64,000 bases of DNA from JALZKA01 sp963754045 (GTDB lineage Bacteria; Actinomycetota; Thermoleophilia; Solirubrobacterales; 70-9), in NCBI GenBank assembly GCA_963754045.1, contig CAVWEN010000002.1:372001-436000 (forward strand). Direction: 5' to 3'. Both the position numbers and the translations under genes were made by a program. The notes below the pieces were generated by a model that was not told the origin of the DNA, did not search any database, and saw only the letters and a program-made list of their open reading frames with translations. Below are positions 25,915 through 36,836 of this stretch, piece by piece (position 1 is the first letter of the stretch; the number at the start of each line of letters is the position of its first letter).

Positions 25915-26703
25915 TCAGTTCTCGATGTCGAAGGTGAAGTAGGTGGTGCCGATCTGGACCTGGTCGCCGGGGTTCATCCGGGCGCTGTCTACCTGACGGC
26001 CGTTGACCTTAATGCCGTTCGTCGAGCCGAGATCGACGATCTGCCAATCCCCGCTCGGCCCCCGGCGGAGTTCCGCGTGCTTGCGGGAGACGTTGGGATC
26101 GGCCAGCACACATTCGCATTCCTTCGAGCGGCCGAGTGACGCGACGGGGCCCTCGAGGACGAAGCGCCGGTCGTCTAGTGACACGATCGCCTTCGTTTCG
26201 GTTAGGTGGGCCGTGCGCTTTGCCGAGCGCGGCTGCTTCGCCTGTTTGGGCGGGAGGGAGTAGACCATGGTGTGGCCCTGCTCTCCCTGCGAGGGGTTCT
26301 CGCCCTGCCGAGCCGGCGGCTTGACGAGCCTGGTCTGGATCCCGAACTCGCCGAGACGCAGGCGATCGTCTGTCTCGAGCTTCACCTCGGGACGGGTGAG
26401 GAGCGCGTAGTCGCCGCGGCGGGCATGCTCCAGCAGGTAGGCGGACAACTCCTGCTCGAGCGAGCGCTCGTACCCCTCGAGGCGTTCGCGATCCTCTGTA
26501 CCCAGCCAGACCGTGTACTGGTTCGGAACGTAGACCCTTGCCACCGAGGCGGTGCGATGAGCGTCCATCTCCTTTGCCAGCTTGCGCGCGATCTCGACCG
26601 GCTGGACCTCCGACGAGAAGGCACGACTGAAGACCCCTTCGACGAGGCTTTCGATCCGGGCTTCGAGGTTGCGTAGGACGCTGATCTCGGCTCTCCTTGG
26701 CAT
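25915..26703 (-). CDS. fhaA: FHA-domain protein FhaA (DUF3662 + FHA)
   Basis: Cytoplasmic phosphothreonine reader. The N-terminal DUF3662 domain (about 1-120) begins ISVLRNLEARIESLVEGVFSRAF and includes FSSEVQPVEIARKLAKEMD, the FhaA hallmark; a middle linker is Lys/Gln-rich; the FHA domain (about 175-262) shows VASLGRSKECECVLADPNVSRKHAELR and LGSTNGIKVNGR. In mycobacteria it binds phosphorylated MurJ and slows precursor export. First gene of the operon fhaA-fhaB-pstP-rodA-pbpA-pknB-ddl. The 54-bp gap upstream contains a weak TAGGAT box, so the operon may start here or be read through from the kinase at 26758-28329. Confidence 0.93.
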   Translation of the reverse strand: MPRRAEISVLRNLEARIESLVEGVFSRAFSSEVQPVEIARKLAKEMDAHRTASVARVYVPNQYTVWLGTEDRERLEGYERSLEQELSAYLLEHARRGDYALLTRPEVKLETDDRLRLGEFGIQTRLVKPPARQGENPSQGEQGHTMVYSLPPKQAKQPRSAKRTAHLTETKAIVSLDDRRFVLEGPVASLGRSKECECVLADPNVSRKHAELRRGPSGDWQIVDLGSTNGIKVNGRQVDSARMNPGDQVQIGTTYFTFDIEN

Positions 26704-26757
26704 CCTGCGAGGGCGGGGATCCCGGCCACATGGCCAGGTATCGCAGGTCGGATAATC

Positions 26758-28329
26758 CTACGCGAGGGCGGGGGTCTTTCCCGGGTCCACCGCGGGCTTG
26801 CGGTGGTGGGAATCCCCCGCGTTGCGGCGGGATGACGCCGCGGCCACTGCCAGGCCCGCGGCGAGGACGATCAGGGCGGCGTTCCGTCCCTGCGCTCCAC
26901 TGCCCACCACGCCCAGGGCGGCGGCCATGCCTGCGGCCCAGATCATTGCCAGCACGAGCGCGACGGCCGGGTGTGCTCGTAGGGCGAATCCGAGCAGGAC
27001 GCTTGCCACTGCGACCACGGCCATTCCGAGCAGCGCCTGGGGGTCGGCAAGGGGAGCCAGCACGGCCGTGGCTGCGTCGCCGACCGAACGTTCCCAGCCA
27101 TCCGGAGCTGCAGGTGCGATCCCCAGTCTCGGTCCCGCTTTGAACGCGAGAGCGGCCGCCAGGTAGGTGGCGAACGCGGTAGCACCGAGGATCGCGCGTT
27201 CGGCGGCGCGGGTGCCGGCGAGTGCAATCAGTGCAGCGCACGCGCCCAGCGCGCCCACGGCTCCGAGGGGAATCGCGGCCAGTGGAAGCGCTGCGTGAAG
27301 CGGGTTGCGACAAAGGACTAGGGCCGGGATCGCAAGCAGGGCCGCAAGCAGGGCGAGGCCGGGCCTCGCACCTGGGCCGGCGAGGGCGGCCAGACCCGTG
27401 GCGCTTCCGGCGAGAACGAGGACGCGGGAGAACGAGCGTGGTGGCACGAGGGCTTCGGCGTCGTCTGGCGCGGGCACGGCGCATTGGTCGTCGAGGTCGG
27501 GGGTCGCCTTGGCGATCGACCTGCGGAGGCTCTCGAGCTTTGGCCGACCCTCCGGCTCGGGGTCGAGGCAGGCGTCGATGCGGCCAACGAGCGCCCGCGG
27601 CAGGTCGGGCCGAATCTCAGCGAGCGACGGCACGGGCTGTCCGATCTGGCGCACGGTCTGTGCGGGAGTACGTCGCGCGACCGGGTTCTCACCGGCCCAC
27701 ACCTCGTAGAGGGTGAGGGCGAGCGCGTAGACGTCCGTGGCCGAGCCGACCGCGTCCCCCTCCGCCTGTTCGGGAGCCATGTAGGCGAGGGTGCCCAGCA
27801 CCTCTCCCGGCGCCGTTAGGGTGGGCGACCCGGCAACCGAGGCGATGCCGAAATCCATCAGCTTTGCGCGCCGGCCACCGCTGTCAGGCGACTTGATGAT
27901 TGCGTTCTGGGGCTTGATGTCGCGGTGAATCACGCCACGACCGTGCGCGTGGGCGAGCGCGTCACACAGGTCGGTGCCGATTCGCCCGACGTCGCGGTCG
28001 GAGATCGACCCCTTGCGGGCTAACTCGTCGAGCGTCTCTCCCTCCACCAGTTCCGAGACGAGCAGTGCGTGCCCATCGCGCTCACCGAGCTCGTACAGGG
28101 TGACTATCGCCGGGTGATTCAGCCGCGCGGCGGCCTGCGCTTCCCGGAGCACCCGGTCGGCGCCGGCGATCCCGATCTCCTTGACCGCGACCGACCGTTC
28201 AAGGCGCTCATCCCACGCGCGGTAGACGATCCCCATCCCACCGGAACCGATTCGCTCCCCGAGCCGGAAGCGCCCCATGACGAGCTCGCCTGACAATTCC
28301 TTTCGGGATTCGCCGCCGCGCGCTCCCAT
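26758..28329 (-). CDS. Ser/Thr protein kinase with polytopic membrane C-terminus
   Basis: Kinase domain at about residues 18-275 (from ATG 28329): RIGSGGMGIVYRAWDERLERSVAVKEIG, then HRDIKPQNAII, LMDFGIASVAG and GTLAYMAPEQAEG. Instead of one helix and a sensor, the rest (about 315-515) consists of roughly eight hydrophobic segments, Ala/Leu/Gly-rich, ending near a basic tail. Starts considered: ATG 28329 (523 aa) or ATG 28278, right before the domain; the open frame continues to 28551 but there it runs into the divergent neighbour. It occupies the place next to the fha operon where mycobacteria have PknA inside the operon, and may be its functional substitute (inference). Confidence 0.87.
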   Translation of the reverse strand: MGARGGESRKELSGELVMGRFRLGERIGSGGMGIVYRAWDERLERSVAVKEIGIAGADRVLREAQAAARLNHPAIVTLYELGERDGHALLVSELVEGETLDELARKGSISDRDVGRIGTDLCDALAHAHGRGVIHRDIKPQNAIIKSPDSGGRRAKLMDFGIASVAGSPTLTAPGEVLGTLAYMAPEQAEGDAVGSATDVYALALTLYEVWAGENPVARRTPAQTVRQIGQPVPSLAEIRPDLPRALVGRIDACLDPEPEGRPKLESLRRSIAKATPDLDDQCAVPAPDDAEALVPPRSFSRVLVLAGSATGLAALAGPGARPGLALLAALLAIPALVLCRNPLHAALPLAAIPLGAVGALGACAALIALAGTRAAERAILGATAFATYLAAALAFKAGPRLGIAPAAPDGWERSVGDAATAVLAPLADPQALLGMAVVAVASVLLGFALRAHPAVALVLAMIWAAGMAAALGVVGSGAQGRNAALIVLAAGLAVAAASSRRNAGDSHHRKPAVDPGKTPALA

Positions 28330-28489
28330 CCTGCCCGCTGCGGTCCTTGCCAGCCCATAAGCTTGCCTTTCGAGCAACGACGTGGAACTCTCTGCCGACG
28401 ATCCCTCCCCGCCGAGACGGCGGCACGCCTCATCGAGAGGTTCCCGCCGTGAGCGGCGTCCACCCCCACCGCCGAAGGCGGGTGGCGGG

Positions 28490-29476
28490 ATGCTGGGCAG
28501 GCGCATCTTCGCCCTCGTCATCGGCCTTTTGATCCTCTTCGGCTTGGTCACCGCCGTCCGTGGCTGCTTGGGTGCCCGCGAGGAGCGCGCCTACGAGAAC
28601 TACCTCAGCGACCTCTCATCCGTGGCGGCCACGTCATCCCAGCTATCGAAAGAGTTCTTCGGCCTCCTCAGCAATCCCGGCGAGGCCTCGGCGACCGAGT
28701 TCGGCGACCAGATCGGTGCCACCCGCGGGACCGGCACCGATCTCCTGAACCGCATCGAAGGCCTGGATGCTCCCAATGATGCGGGCGAGGCTCAATCCGA
28801 CCTGAAGCTCGCATACGAGCTGCGACGCGACGCCCTCGGCGAGATCGCCAACAGAATCGACGGCGCGCTCCAGGGAGAGGATCGGCCGGCCTCGATCGAG
28901 GCGGTTGCCACGGCGATGCGCTCCCTGCTCGCCAGCGACGTCCTCTACGCCCGCGCTCGCGCCGACCTGCGTCAGATCCTCGCCGACAAGGAGATCGACG
29001 GCCAGGTACCCGAGAGCGTCTTCCTGCCCGAGCCTGTGGAACAGTGGGTGGACTTCCTCCGTCTCTCTGGGCAGCTCGCGCGGGTGGCGGGCGCAACGGG
29101 CGTCGCGGGTAGCGGCACCCACGGCACCGAGCTGGCGTCCACGGTGGTCAAGCCAGGCAACGTGACGCTTGCGCCGGAGGCGCCGACCACGGTTTCCGGG
29201 AGCAACCCCCAGCTGTTCATCTCGGTCCTGAACGGAGGCACCGAGGACGAGACGGACGTCTTCGTCTCCTACCGGCTCACGGGCGGACTCTCGACGTTGG
29301 ACGGCCGAACGACGATCAGCCGGATCGCACCGGGCGCGACCGAGGTCGCCACCATGCCGATCGAAGGCGAGATTCCGCGCGGCGAGCAGCTGGTCCTAAC
29401 GGTCACCGTCCTTCCCGTGGCCGGCGAAGAGCTCTCGGACAACAACGAGTCCACCTATCCGGTCACCTTCGAGTAG
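28490..29476 (+). CDS. Anchored protein with CARDB-like C-terminal domain, unknown function
   Basis: A 328-residue protein with one N-terminal helix (about 3-22, RRIFALVIGLLILFGLVTAV), a mainly helical middle region (about 30-210) and a beta-rich C-terminal domain (about 225-328) of the CARDB/Ig type: NPQLFISVLNGGTEDETDVFVSY, IAPGATEVATMPI and DNNESTYPVTFE. This architecture suits an extracytoplasmic protein held at the membrane. I chose the ATG at 28490; in-frame codons back to 28382 lie in the divergent promoter region of the kinase. Neighbours suggest a cell-envelope role. I do not recognise a named family. Confidence 0.7.
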   Translation: MLGRRIFALVIGLLILFGLVTAVRGCLGAREERAYENYLSDLSSVAATSSQLSKEFFGLLSNPGEASATEFGDQIGATRGTGTDLLNRIEGLDAPNDAGEAQSDLKLAYELRRDALGEIANRIDGALQGEDRPASIEAVATAMRSLLASDVLYARARADLRQILADKEIDGQVPESVFLPEPVEQWVDFLRLSGQLARVAGATGVAGSGTHGTELASTVVKPGNVTLAPEAPTTVSGSNPQLFISVLNGGTEDETDVFVSYRLTGGLSTLDGRTTISRIAPGATEVATMPIEGEIPRGEQLVLTVTVLPVAGEELSDNNESTYPVTFE

Positions 29477-29491
29477 GGGACACTCGGGCTC

Positions 29492-30337
29492 TTGAGAGTC
29501 GCCTTTCTCGGTCCTGCCGGGACGTTCTCAGAAGACGCGCTGCTCGCTGCCGCGGCCGATGCCGAAGTGGAGCACCTCCCCTGCCCGACCGTGTTTGACG
29601 CGGTTCAGGCCGTCGAGCGCGGCGAGGCCGACCGGGCGCTGGTGCCATTCGAGAACTCGATCGAGGGCTCGGTGCGCTCGACGCTCGATGCACTTGCGTT
29701 CGAGGCGCACAACGTGGTCGTGGCCGGTGAGCACGACCATCCGATCTCCGTGAGTCTCCTCGCGAGAACCGAGCTGGAGCTACCGGCTGTCGAGGTGGTG
29801 CTCAGCCACCCACAGCCCGCTGCGCAGTGCGCCAGGTTCGTACGGGAAAGTCTCCCGGGGGCCGAGCTACGCGCGACGGACAGCACCGCCGAGGCGGTGA
29901 GGACTGTCGGTGCGCAGGACCGGCCGTGGGCGGCTCTTGGAGCAGCCTCGGCCGCTCCGATCTACGGATGCGTCGTACTGCGCGAGGGGGTCGAGGACGA
30001 GTCCGACAATGTCACCCGTTTCGTGTGGATCGCGCCGGAGTCGGTCAAGCCTCGAGGCGATGGACCGTGGCGAACGACCCTGATCTTTTCCGAGCTCGGC
30101 GCCGACCACCCCGGGGCGCTGGTCGACGCGCTGACGGAGTTCTCATCCCGGGCGGTGAACCTCACCCGGATCGAATCGCGGCCGCTCCGGCGCGGCCTTG
30201 GGCGCTACATGTTCTTCGTGGACCTGGACGGCGCAGCCGCGGACGGCGTGGTGGCCGAGTCGATCGCCGCACTGCGCGGCAAGGCAGAGAACGTCCGGGT
30301 ACTCGGCAGCTATCCGGTTGGCGGCGGCATCCCGTGA
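29492..30337 (+). CDS. pheA: Prephenate dehydratase
   Basis: Converts prephenate to phenylpyruvate in phenylalanine synthesis. The catalytic PDT domain occupies about residues 1-180, with VAFLGPAGTFSEDALL, ALVPFENSIEGSVRSTLDAL and DNVTRFVWIA (the catalytic Thr-Arg-Phe). A C-terminal ACT domain (about 190-275) includes the phenylalanine-binding TRIESRPLRRGLGRYMFFVD, so feedback inhibition by Phe is expected. No fused chorismate mutase. The TTG at 29492 has GGGGAC about 10 nt upstream, 15 bp after the preceding stop, so it may be cotranscribed with the anchored protein. Confidence 0.94.
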   Translation: MRVAFLGPAGTFSEDALLAAAADAEVEHLPCPTVFDAVQAVERGEADRALVPFENSIEGSVRSTLDALAFEAHNVVVAGEHDHPISVSLLARTELELPAVEVVLSHPQPAAQCARFVRESLPGAELRATDSTAEAVRTVGAQDRPWAALGAASAAPIYGCVVLREGVEDESDNVTRFVWIAPESVKPRGDGPWRTTLIFSELGADHPGALVDALTEFSSRAVNLTRIESRPLRRGLGRYMFFVDLDGAAADGVVAESIAALRGKAENVRVLGSYPVGGGIP

Positions 30338-30373
30338 TCACAGGGCGCCGCGCGGTTTACAATTCGCCTCGCC

Positions 30374-30976
30374 ATGAAGCGCGTGGCCGACCAGGAGGGT
30401 GAGGTGGGGGACCGAAAAGTCGTCTCCCTCGCCGGACGCCTATACGGCGGTCGCAGCCACGCGCACGGCAGCAGTCGCGTCCTCGTCCTGAACGCCTCGT
30501 ATGAGCCGATCAACGTGTGCACTACACGGCGCGCGACCGTTCTGGTGCTAAAGGAGCGCGCGGAGGTGCTCGAGCGCGGCGAGGGTCAGCTGCGCTCGGA
30601 GCGGATGCGCATGGAGCGACCCTGCGTGATCAGGCTGGTGCGGTACGTGCGCGTGCCACGCGACGTGCGTCGGCGAAAGATCACCCGCAAGGCCGTCCTC
30701 GCCCGCGACGCCTACACATGCCAGTACTGCGGCCGCGAGCAGGGCGGGCTGACCGTGGACCACGTGATCCCTCGCAGTCGCGGTGGCTCCTCGGCATGGG
30801 ACAACATCGTCGCCGCCTGCGCTCCGTGCAACCGAAAGAAGGGCAACCGGCTGCCGAACGAAGCCTCGATGCCGCTCCGGGCGCATCCCAAGGCGCCCGG
30901 GCCGACGATCTTTATCCGCATCGCGGCCCCACGCGTCCCGGACGCGTGGGAGCGGTACCTGCTGGCGGCCGCATAA
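30374..30976 (+). CDS. HNH endonuclease family protein
   Basis: A 200-residue protein of the actinobacterial/cyanobacterial stand-alone HNH group. The first part reads SSRVLVLNASYEPINVCTTRRATVLVLKERAEVLE, the conserved N-terminal half of this group. The nuclease core is CQYCGREQGGLTVDHVIPRSRGG, then WDNIVAACAPCNRKKGNR, giving the two zinc CxxC pairs, the catalytic His (DHV) and the Asn. Function in vivo is unknown; these genes are common chromosomal residents. A TACAAT -10-like box at 30358-30363 is close to the ATG, suggesting a very short leader. Confidence 0.9.
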   Translation: MKRVADQEGEVGDRKVVSLAGRLYGGRSHAHGSSRVLVLNASYEPINVCTTRRATVLVLKERAEVLERGEGQLRSERMRMERPCVIRLVRYVRVPRDVRRRKITRKAVLARDAYTCQYCGREQGGLTVDHVIPRSRGGSSAWDNIVAACAPCNRKKGNRLPNEASMPLRAHPKAPGPTIFIRIAAPRVPDAWERYLLAAA

Positions 30977-31040
30977 CCAGCCGACAGAACCGGACGATTC
31001 GGTCGGTGCCGGTGGCGAGCGAATGCTGTTTCCGGAACGA

Positions 31041-31076
31041 CGAAGGGCCGCCCCCTCGCGGGTCAGCGGCCCTTCG
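31041..31076 (-). terminator. Strong hairpin terminating the unit downstream of gyrA
   Basis: CGAAGGGCCGC (31041-31051) and GCGGCCCTTCG (31066-31076) form a perfect 11-bp stem with a 14-nt loop. It can terminate minus-strand transcripts coming from gyrA or the mini-ORF unit, and also the HNH gene from the other side. The minus strand continues TCGTTCC after the stem, a weak T-containing tail. Confidence 0.6.
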
Positions 31077-31194
31077 CCTTACGCCTGTGCGATTTCAACG
31101 ATCGGGGATTGACAGCGGGTGGGACAAACTCCCGCCTCCCGTGTGACCGCCGGTACCTGGTGTGGATTTCACCAAGCGGCTCGCACTTGCCTCC

Positions 31195-31230
31195 TCAGTG
31201 CTCCGGCACCTCCAGAGTCCCGTAAAGCAT
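31195..31230 (-). CDS. Eleven-codon mini-ORF with extended Shine-Dalgarno
   Basis: The minus strand 95 bp beyond the gyrA stop reads AGAAAGGAGGTGGTCC (31239-31254), almost the full complement of the 16S rRNA 3' end, then after about 14 nt ATG and ten more codons: MLYGTLEVPEH, then TGA. The same frame stays open for 43 more codons beyond the TGA, to a stop at 31063 inside the terminator loop; this would add a Lys/Arg-rich tail (ending KSHRRKAKGR). The rest of the 349-base gap between the HNH gene and gyrA holds no other recognisable gene. It may be a leader peptide, a small RNA with an SD mimic, or a mini-protein. Low certainty that it is translated. Confidence 0.35.
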   Translation of the reverse strand: MLYGTLEVPEH

Positions 31231-31265
31231 GTGAATTAGGACCACCTCCTTTCTCTGGTCAGCTG

Positions 31266-31293
31266 ATTGAACCAAATGCGGAGGTCGGGTCAA
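31266..31293 (-). promoter_or_regulatory. Possible promoter of the mini-ORF unit
   Basis: On the minus strand, TTGACC (31293-31288) and TTCAAT (31271-31266) are 16 bp apart. Predicted start near 31259, just ahead of the extended Shine-Dalgarno. The -35 matches 5/6 and the -10 4/6 of the consensus. It would make the unit independent of gyrA. Confidence 0.35.
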
Positions 31294-31325
31294 CGCCCGG
31301 CACCGCGAAGGGGCGGCTTCGGCTC

Positions 31326-33903
<2,578 letters not shown>

Positions 33904-33911
<8 letters not shown>

Positions 33912-36321
33912 CGATGAACTTCACCTCCTGGGCGTGACGCTCGATGAACTTCTTGCGATGCTCGACCTTGTCGCCCATCAGCTCGCTGAAGATGCGCTCA
34001 GCCATGGTGGCGTCGTCGATCGTCACCTTCTGGAGCGTTCTCGTCGCCGGATCCATCGTGGTCTCGCGCAGCTGGTCGGCGTTCATCTCTCCCAGCCCCT
34101 TGAAGCGCTGCATCGTGACCCCATCCTTGGCCATGTCCACGATCGCCAGACGTAGCAGCGAGAACGAATCCGCCACCCGCGTCTTCTTTAGCGTGATCGT
34201 GAACGGGGGCGTCCCGACCTGGTTGAGCAGATCGGCGTGGACCTCGGTGAGCTTGCGGTAGTCGGGCGACTCGAACAGGGTTGTCGTCAGCGTGTGGAAG
34301 CGCGCGAGGCCGCTGCGGCGGTGGGTCGCCTTGATCAGCAGCTCGTCCTGGGAGTCGGACACGAGCTCCGTCTCGAATGGCTCGTTCTCCGGGTCGGTGT
34401 CCTCGATCAGCTTGCGGACCGCGTCGAGCGTTGTGGCACCGGCGTCGAGCACCTGCGATTCGGCCAGGAAAGCCAGCAGCTCATGCCCGAGGTCGGCGCG
34501 AAGCGACTCCGACCAGCCCTCGTACTCCTTCAGCTTGCGGTTGAAGCGCTGCCAGCGAGCGGCGGTGAGCTTCGTCTCCTTGCCGTTGGAGTCGGTGAGC
34601 GCGTAGTTCTCGACCCGGTCACGAAGCAGGAACTCCTCCAGTTCGGACTCCTTTTCGACGTAAGTCTCCTTCGAGCCGTTCTTGATGCGGTAGAGCGGCG
34701 GCTTTGCGATGTACACGTAACCGGCCTCGATCAGCTGCGGCATCTGGCGGTAGAGGAAGGTGAGCGCGAGGGTTCGGATGTGGGCGCCGTCCACATCGGC
34801 GTCGGTCGCAAGGATGACCTTGTGGTAGCGAGCCTCCTCGAGGTCGAACTCCTCGTGGACACCGGTGCCGATCGCGGTGATCAGCGCCTGGATCTCCGTG
34901 TTCGCGAGGACCTTGTCGATCCGGCTCTTCTCGACGTTCAGGATCTTGCCGCGCAGCGGCAGGACAGCCTGGGTCGAGCGGTCGCGAGCCTGCTTGGCGG
35001 AGCCGCCCGCCGAGTCGCCCTCGACAACGAAGATCTCAGCGTCGCGCGGGTCCTTGACCGTGCAGTCGGCGAGCTTGCCCGGCAGGGTCGAGTTCTCCAG
35101 CGCCGACTTGCGGCGGGTCAGGTCGCGCGCCTTGCGCGCAGCGTCGCGGGCGCGGGCGGCGTCGATCGACTTTGAGACGATCCGGCGCGCGTCGGTGGGG
35201 TTCTCCTCAAGGAACTCGCCGAGCTTGCGGTTGACCGTTTCCTTGACGAGACCCTCGACGCCCGGGTTGCCGAGCTTCGTCTTGGTCTGGCCCTCGAACT
35301 GTGGCTCGGCCAGCTTGACCGAAATCACCGCCGTCAACCCCTCGCGCACGTCCTCGCCGGAGAGGTTCGGATCCTTCTCCTTCAGCAGGCCCTTCTCGCG
35401 TCCGTAGGCGTTGATCGTCCGCGTCAGCGCGGCGCGGAAGCCGGAAAGGTGCGAGCCACCCTCGTGCGTGTTGATGTTGTTGGCGAAGGAGAACACCGAC
35501 TCCTGGTAGCCCGCGTTCCATTGCATCGCGACCTCGACCGCGCCTTCGTCGGCGTCGTGCTCGAAGAAGACGGTCTTGCGGTGGAGCGCGTCCTTGCTCT
35601 CGTTGAGGTGGTGGACGAAGTCGACGATGCCGCCCTCGTAGTGAAAGGTGTCCTTCTCGCCGGCAGCACGCTCGTCAACGAGCTCGATCCTCAGGCCACG
35701 GGTGAGGAACGCCGTCTCGCGCATGCGCTCCGCGAGCGTCGCGTAGTCGTAGGAGATCTCTTCGAAGATCTCCGGGTCGGGTGCGAAGGTGATGATTGTG
35801 CCAGTGTCGGTGGTCTTGGCGCCACGGGTGAGGTCGCCCTTCGGCTCGCCGCGCTCGAACCGCTGGGTCCAGACATGGCCGTCGCGATGGATCTCGAGGT
35901 CGAGGCCTGCGGAGAGCGCGTTGACGACGGAAACGCCGACCCCGTGCAGGCCGCCCGAGACCTTGTAGCCGCTGCCCTCGCCGCCGAACTTGCCGCCGGC
36001 GTGCAGGACCGTCAGCACGACCTCTGCCGCCGGGCGCTTCTCCTCCGGGTGCTCATCGACGGGGATGCCGCGGCCGTTGTCGACGACGGTCACGGACTCG
36101 TCCGGGTGGATCGTGACCTGGATCGCGTCGCAGTGGCCCGCGAGCGCCTCGTCGACCGAGTTGTCGACGACCTCGTAGACCAGGTGATGAAGACCGCGGG
36201 GACCGGTGGAGCCGATGTACATGCCAGGCCGCTTACGGACCGGGTCAAGGCCGCGCAGAACGGTGATCTCGCCGGAGGTGTACTCCGCCCCGGGATCGCC
36301 GTCGCTTGTCGTTTTCGCCAC
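33904..36321 (-). CDS. gyrB: DNA gyrase subunit B (long form)
   Basis: ATPase and TOPRIM subunit of gyrase. ATP site: RKRPGMYIGSTG, VDNSVDEALAGH, VVDNGRGIPVDEHP, GLHGVGVSVVNALS, and the QTK loop GQTKTKLGN. TOPRIM: VEGDSAGGSAKQARDR (catalytic Glu), PLRGKILNVE and LATDADVDGAHIRTL. Between TOPRIM and the final QRFKGLGEMNADQL motif lies an extra region of about 165 residues (roughly 565-735), giving 805 aa, as long as E. coli GyrB, while most actinobacterial GyrB are about 650-690 aa. GTG 36321 has AGAGGA five nt upstream. The 193-bp gap before it contains no convincing promoter I can name. Confidence 0.96.
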
Positions 36322-36514
36322 TAAGTCCTCTCGTTCGCACTCATGGAGAAACCCCGACCGCCGGGCGCGGAAACCGGCCCAAACGAGACGGTGCGGGGTC
36401 GCCGTCCAAGTTCACATAAGGATACCAGGGACGGTGGGCGGAACAGCCTGCTGAGAATCGCGAAATACCTGCAAATCAGCGTAAAAGTAGCCCGACTCTG
36501 TTGCAGAGAGCGCG

Positions 36515-36835
36515 CTAGTCGTGACGGGCCGCGTCGGCGGTGAAGCGAAGGCTGTTCAAGCAGGCCTCGTGAGGTCCACCGATGAGCGCCTCACCGAGGC
36601 GCTCCAGCAGGTCCGGAGCCATCAGATCCAGTTCCTGGGCCCAGGTGGCGCTGCGGCATGCCACGGTCACCACCCCGGCGCGCTCATTCACAGGCTCGGC
36701 CTGCTCTGCCACCGCGTCGCCCGCAACCGCCGGCCACACCTCCTGCACAGACCCCAGCAGAGTCTCGGGTGCCACCTCCGCGCGCACCGTCCTCAGCGCG
36801 TCGGCGAGTGAGCGCGGTTTCGAGCTTCCGCTCAC
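36515..36835 (-). CDS. DUF721/DciA-like protein
   Basis: A 106-residue protein of the DUF721 (DciA-related) family, found next to recF in most Actinobacteria. In other bacteria DciA assists loading or activity of the replicative helicase DnaB. Visible features: SLADALRTVRAEVAPETLLGSVQEVWPAVAGDAVAEQAEPVNERAGVVTVACRSATWAQELDLM (in sequence), with the conserved W-P-x-V-x-G and L-x-V-x-C-x-S-x-x-W-A-Q-E-L. GTG 36835 starts one base after the recF stop. Function in actinobacteria is inferred from family. Confidence 0.88.
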   Translation of the reverse strand: MSGSSKPRSLADALRTVRAEVAPETLLGSVQEVWPAVAGDAVAEQAEPVNERAGVVTVACRSATWAQELDLMAPDLLERLGEALIGGPHEACLNSLRFTADAARHD

Positions 36836-36836
36836 G

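Noticed and set aside
31239..31254. Fragment of a 16S rRNA 3' end on the plus strand
   Set aside because: The similarity to GGATCACCTCCTTTCT is limited to these 16 bases; the sequence before it shows no 16S helix 45 or other rRNA. It is better explained as a ribosome site on the minus strand.
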